Shown: in pieces, positions 62,111 to 64,000 of the stretch
Position numbering within the stretch: the first letter of the stretch is position 1
How the letters are laid out: each line of letters begins with the position of its first letter
NCBI RefSeq assembly: GCF_016107305.1
Contig: NZ_RCVR01000005.1
Coordinates: forward strand, 124,001 to 188,000
From: Roseomonas sp. KE2513
GTDB lineage: Bacteria > Pseudomonadota > Alphaproteobacteria > Acetobacterales > Acetobacteraceae
DNA: 64,000 nt
Direction: 5' to 3'
Made by a program: the position numbers and the translations under genes
The notes under the pieces: model-generated
What the model was told of the DNA's origin: nothing
Databases searched by the model: none
The model's input: the letters and a program-made list of their open reading frames with translations, nothing else

Positions 62111-62812
62111 CTATTGGTTCGCAAAGCCCTGCACGAGGCTCGCCGAAACCAGCCGCCACCCGTCGACCATCACGAAGAAGATGATCTTGAACGGCAGCGC
62201 CACCACGCTCGGCGGCAGCATCATCATGCCCAGCGACATCAGTAGCGAGGCCGCCACCAGGTCGATCACGAGGAACGGCAGGAACATCAGAAAGCCGATC
62301 TCAAACCCCCGCTTCAGCTCACTCACCATGAAGGCCGGCACCAGCGCGCGCCACGGCGTCGCCTCCGGGCCTGCCGGCGCCGGCAACTGCGCGAGATCGA
62401 GGAACAGCGCGAGATCCGAATCCCGCGCATTCGCCGCCATGAACTTCCTGAACGGCTCCGCCGAGGCCGATAGCCCGTCCAGCTCCGCCATCTGCCCCGC
62501 GAGCATCGGCTGCAGTCCCTGCGCCCAGGACGCCTCGATCACCGGCTGCATGACGAAGAAGGTGAGGAACAGCGCCAGCCCGATCAGCACCGGATTGGGC
62601 GGGATCCCCTGCGCCCCGATCGCGCTCCGCAGGAGCGACAGCACGATGACGATCCGCGCGAAGGCCGTCGCCATCACCAGAAGGGAAGGGGCCAGCGACA
62701 GCAGCCCGATCATCGCCGTCAGCTGCACCAGCCGCGCCGTGCTGCCCGAACTGGACCCGCCGAGATCGAGCGAAACCGACTGCGCTACCGCAGCCCCGAC
62801 GGGCAGCAGCAC
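62111..62812 (-). CDS. fliP: flagellar export gate protein FliP, start uncertain
   Basis: At least 233 residues with the four membrane helices of FliP: TARLVQLTAMIGLLSLAPSLLVMATAFARIVIVLSLLRSAIGAQGIPPNPVLIGLALFLTFFVMQPVI and FMVSELKRGFEIGFLMFLPFLVIDLVAASLLMSLGMMMLPPSVVALPFKIIFFVMVDGW. It forms the core of the type III export gate with FliQ and FliR. The first normal in-frame start is GTG at 62810-62812, which would cut into the signal peptide (LALIAGFVLLPVGAAVAQ). A CTG at 62833-62831 would give the full signal and overlap fliO. No ATG exists upstream in frame. Confidence 0.93.
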   Translation of the reverse strand: MLLPVGAAVAQSVSLDLGGSSSGSTARLVQLTAMIGLLSLAPSLLVMATAFARIVIVLSLLRSAIGAQGIPPNPVLIGLALFLTFFVMQPVIEASWAQGLQPMLAGQMAELDGLSASAEPFRKFMAANARDSDLALFLDLAQLPAPAGPEATPWRALVPAFMVSELKRGFEIGFLMFLPFLVIDLVAASLLMSLGMMMLPPSVVALPFKIIFFVMVDGWRLVSASLVQGFANQ

Positions 62813-62823
62813 GAACCCCGCGA

Positions 62824-63069
62824 TCAGAGCCAGCCGACGAAAACGTCCGCCGGCCCGCCCGTCAACACCAGCGCCTCGCGCCCGTCCACCCGCAGGATCA
62901 CGGCGCGCCGGCGCGGATCGATGGCCGTCGCCTCCAACACCCGCACCCGCCGCGGCCCCGAGGCCGCCATCCCGCCCCGCCGCGCCAGCCGCGCAACGAG
63001 CCAGAGCAGCCCCAGCACCACGGCCAGCGCCCCGGCCGCGCTCACCCACTGCCCCATCGCCTCGTTCAT
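62824..63069 (-). CDS. fliO: flagellar biosynthesis protein FliO
   Basis: 81 residues: an N-terminal membrane helix (VSAAGALAVVLGLLWLVARLARR, about 9-31), then the small beta domain SGPRRVRVLEATAIDPRRRAVILRVDGREALVLTGGPADVFVGWL typical of FliO. FliO helps FliP assemble into the export gate. It lies directly upstream of fliP, as is usual. Confidence 0.88.
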   Translation of the reverse strand: MNEAMGQWVSAAGALAVVLGLLWLVARLARRGGMAASGPRRVRVLEATAIDPRRRAVILRVDGREALVLTGGPADVFVGWL

Positions 63070-63102
63070 GCCCGCCCCCCGGCCCGGCCACGGAAAACCG
63101 GC

Positions 63103-63348
63103 TCATCGCGCCCGAAGCTGGCCATGCAGCCCCTCCACCTGGCGAAGCAGGTCGGTCAGGGCGGGCCGCGCGGCGCGGCCCTCCTCCGGCGGCAGGGCGG
63201 CCACGGCGTCGCAGATCGCCGCGACCTCCTTGTCCAGTCCCCCAAGGTCGAGCGTCCGTCCCGTGATCAGGAGGACCTCTGCGAGGCTCAGCACGCCGTG
63301 CAACTCATCGACGGCGGCGAGAACGGCTTTTTGCGGCGTGCTCGTCAT
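63103..63348 (-). CDS. small helical protein upstream of fliO
   Basis: 81 residues from the ATG at 63348: MTSTPQKAVLAAVDELHGVLSLAEVLLITGRTLDLGGLDKEVAAICDAVAALPPEEGRAARPALTDLLRQVEGLHGQLRAR. Almost entirely helical with no membrane segment. Size and position suggest a flagellar export chaperone of the FlgN/FliT kind, but I see no diagnostic motif. It lies 33 bp before fliO on the same strand and divergent from flgB. An upstream extension to 63423 would run into the likely promoter. Confidence 0.65.
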   Translation of the reverse strand: MTSTPQKAVLAAVDELHGVLSLAEVLLITGRTLDLGGLDKEVAAICDAVAALPPEEGRAARPALTDLLRQVEGLHGQLRAR

Positions 63349-63382
63349 GCGGCAGAGTTTGCCGCCCCAACCCTTCCAAACC

Positions 63383-63420
63383 GTTAACGCCGCTCCGCGC
63401 CGCATCAAGCATCGGTTAAC
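63383..63420. promoter_or_regulatory. paired GTTAAC sites between divergent flagellar genes
   Basis: GTTAAC occurs at 63383-63388 and again at 63415-63420 (there extended to GTTAACC), 32 bp apart, between the fliO-side gene and flgB. A related TTAACC is found before fliL. TTAACC resembles the half-site bound by CtrA. Confidence 0.4.
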
Positions 63421-63443
63421 CAACCCGGCGGATAATGCCGGGC

Positions 63444-63845
63444 ATGGACCGAACCACCCCCGCCGCGGCCAGAAGCCCGATCGAGCTCGCCGAGGCCCGC
63501 CTCCGCTGGCTCGACCGCCGGCAGGAGGTCCTCGCGCGCAACATCGCCAACGCCGACACGCCGAACTTCCGGGCCCGCGACCTCACGCCCTTCGCCGCCC
63601 AGCTCGCCCGCGCCACCGGCACCCAGGGCATGGCCCGCACCAGCCCCGGCCACCTCGTCGGCACCGGCAGCGCCGCCGGCACCCGCCCCGATCGCGCGGC
63701 CGAGGTCTCGCCCGACGGCAACGCCGTCTCGCTCGACGAGCAGGCCATCAAGGTCGCCGACACCGACACCGCCCATTCCCTGGCAATGAGCCTGCATCGC
63801 CGCTGGACGGGCATGTTCCGCACGGCCCTCGGCCGCAACGGATAG
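63444..63845 (+). CDS. flgB: flagellar proximal rod protein FlgB
   Basis: 133 residues. N-terminal rod helix [42 protein letters not shown] with the ANIANADTP motif; C-terminal helix [39 protein letters not shown]. It starts the rod near FliE and the export gate. MDRTT at 63444 resembles family starts; an ATG at 63435 is also possible. It is followed by flgC after 19 bp. Confidence 0.94.
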   Translation: MDRTTPAAARSPIELAEARLRWLDRRQEVLARNIANADTPNFRARDLTPFAAQLARATGTQGMARTSPGHLVGTGSAAGTRPDRAAEVSPDGNAVSLDEQAIKVADTDTAHSLAMSLHRRWTGMFRTALGRNG

Positions 63846-63864
63846 ACCGCAAGGAAACCCCCGC

Positions 63865-64000
63865 ATGGACATGGACAGGGCACTCCGGATCTCCGCCGCC
63901 GGCATGGCGGCGCAGTCCACCCGCCTCCGCGTGGTGGCGGAAAACCTCGCGAACCGGGACAGCACCGGCAACACCCCGGGCGCCGATCCCTATCGCCGCC
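63865..64000 (+). CDS. flgC: flagellar proximal rod protein FlgC (partial, runs off the window)
   Basis: The first 45 residues are present: [45 protein letters not shown]. The A-x-x-G-M-x-A-Q-x-x-R-x-x-V-x-A-x-N-L-A-N pattern and the TP-x-x-x-PYRR end are typical of FlgC. AAGGAA precedes the ATG. The remainder lies beyond position 64000. Confidence 0.93.
   Translation, partial: MDMDRALRISAAGMAAQSTRLRVVAENLANRDSTGNTPGADPYRR

Overview
The window is GC-rich, uniformly Gram-negative and alphaproteobacterial in style. It has an NdvA-type glucan exporter, orphan Bug-type solute receptors, an HWE-family histidine kinase, a CheY/CheZ pair inside a fliL-fliM operon with DUF6468 and MotE-like genes, and EcfG-like promoter matches. 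Gene content and codon use suggest a member of the Acetobacteraceae (Roseomonas-like). That placement is inference from memory of such genomes, not from a search.

Layout. Positions 1-20.5 kb hold housekeeping and general metabolism: a PHA depolymerase, a GST, two tandem tricarboxylate-type receptors, the glucan ABC exporter, a CBS protein, purU, a LysR/SDR divergent pair, thrS-infC, a purine-catabolism-like cluster (M20 amidohydrolase, flavoprotein, uraH), a vanadium haloperoxidase-like lipoprotein, a YedK/HMCES protein, CsbD and a YkgJ protein. An IS701-type transposase that has lost its first catalytic acidic motif (20.5-21.7 kb) marks the border of an accessory block.

Positions 22-47.7 kb form a surface-polysaccharide block. 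A nucleotide-sugar dehydrogenase is followed by an RTX-tailed family 1 pectate lyase and a convergent MarR regulator. Then comes a long co-directional run: a TPR protein, an asparagine-synthetase-like pseudoenzyme, a TPR-glycosyltransferase, UDP-glucose dehydrogenase, a periplasmic pectate-lyase-like protein, KpsM/KpsT/KpsE-like export proteins, UDP-glucuronate 4-epimerase, a second glycosyltransferase and an OPX lipoprotein. A large Calx-beta/RTX beta-helix protein follows. Most junctions in the run are 4-11 bp overlaps. The dehydrogenase and epimerase would supply UDP-glucuronate and UDP-galacturonate. Together with two pectate-lyase-fold proteins this points to an ABC-exported, uronic-acid-rich (possibly pectin-like) capsule that carries its own depolymerases. 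This is the most interesting system in the window.

Positions 48-64 kb hold a frameshifted HWE histidine kinase and then flagellar and chemotaxis genes: flgH-A-G-F on the minus strand; fliL-fliM-DUF6468-motE-like-cheY-cheZ-TPR on the plus strand; fliP/fliO on the minus strand; flgB-flgC on the plus strand, running off the end. The polyamine genes speD and speE lie between them. Two genes show probable 1-base-class frameshifts (a small lipoprotein near 13.6 kb and the HWE kinase near 48.3 kb). infC appears to start at CTG.
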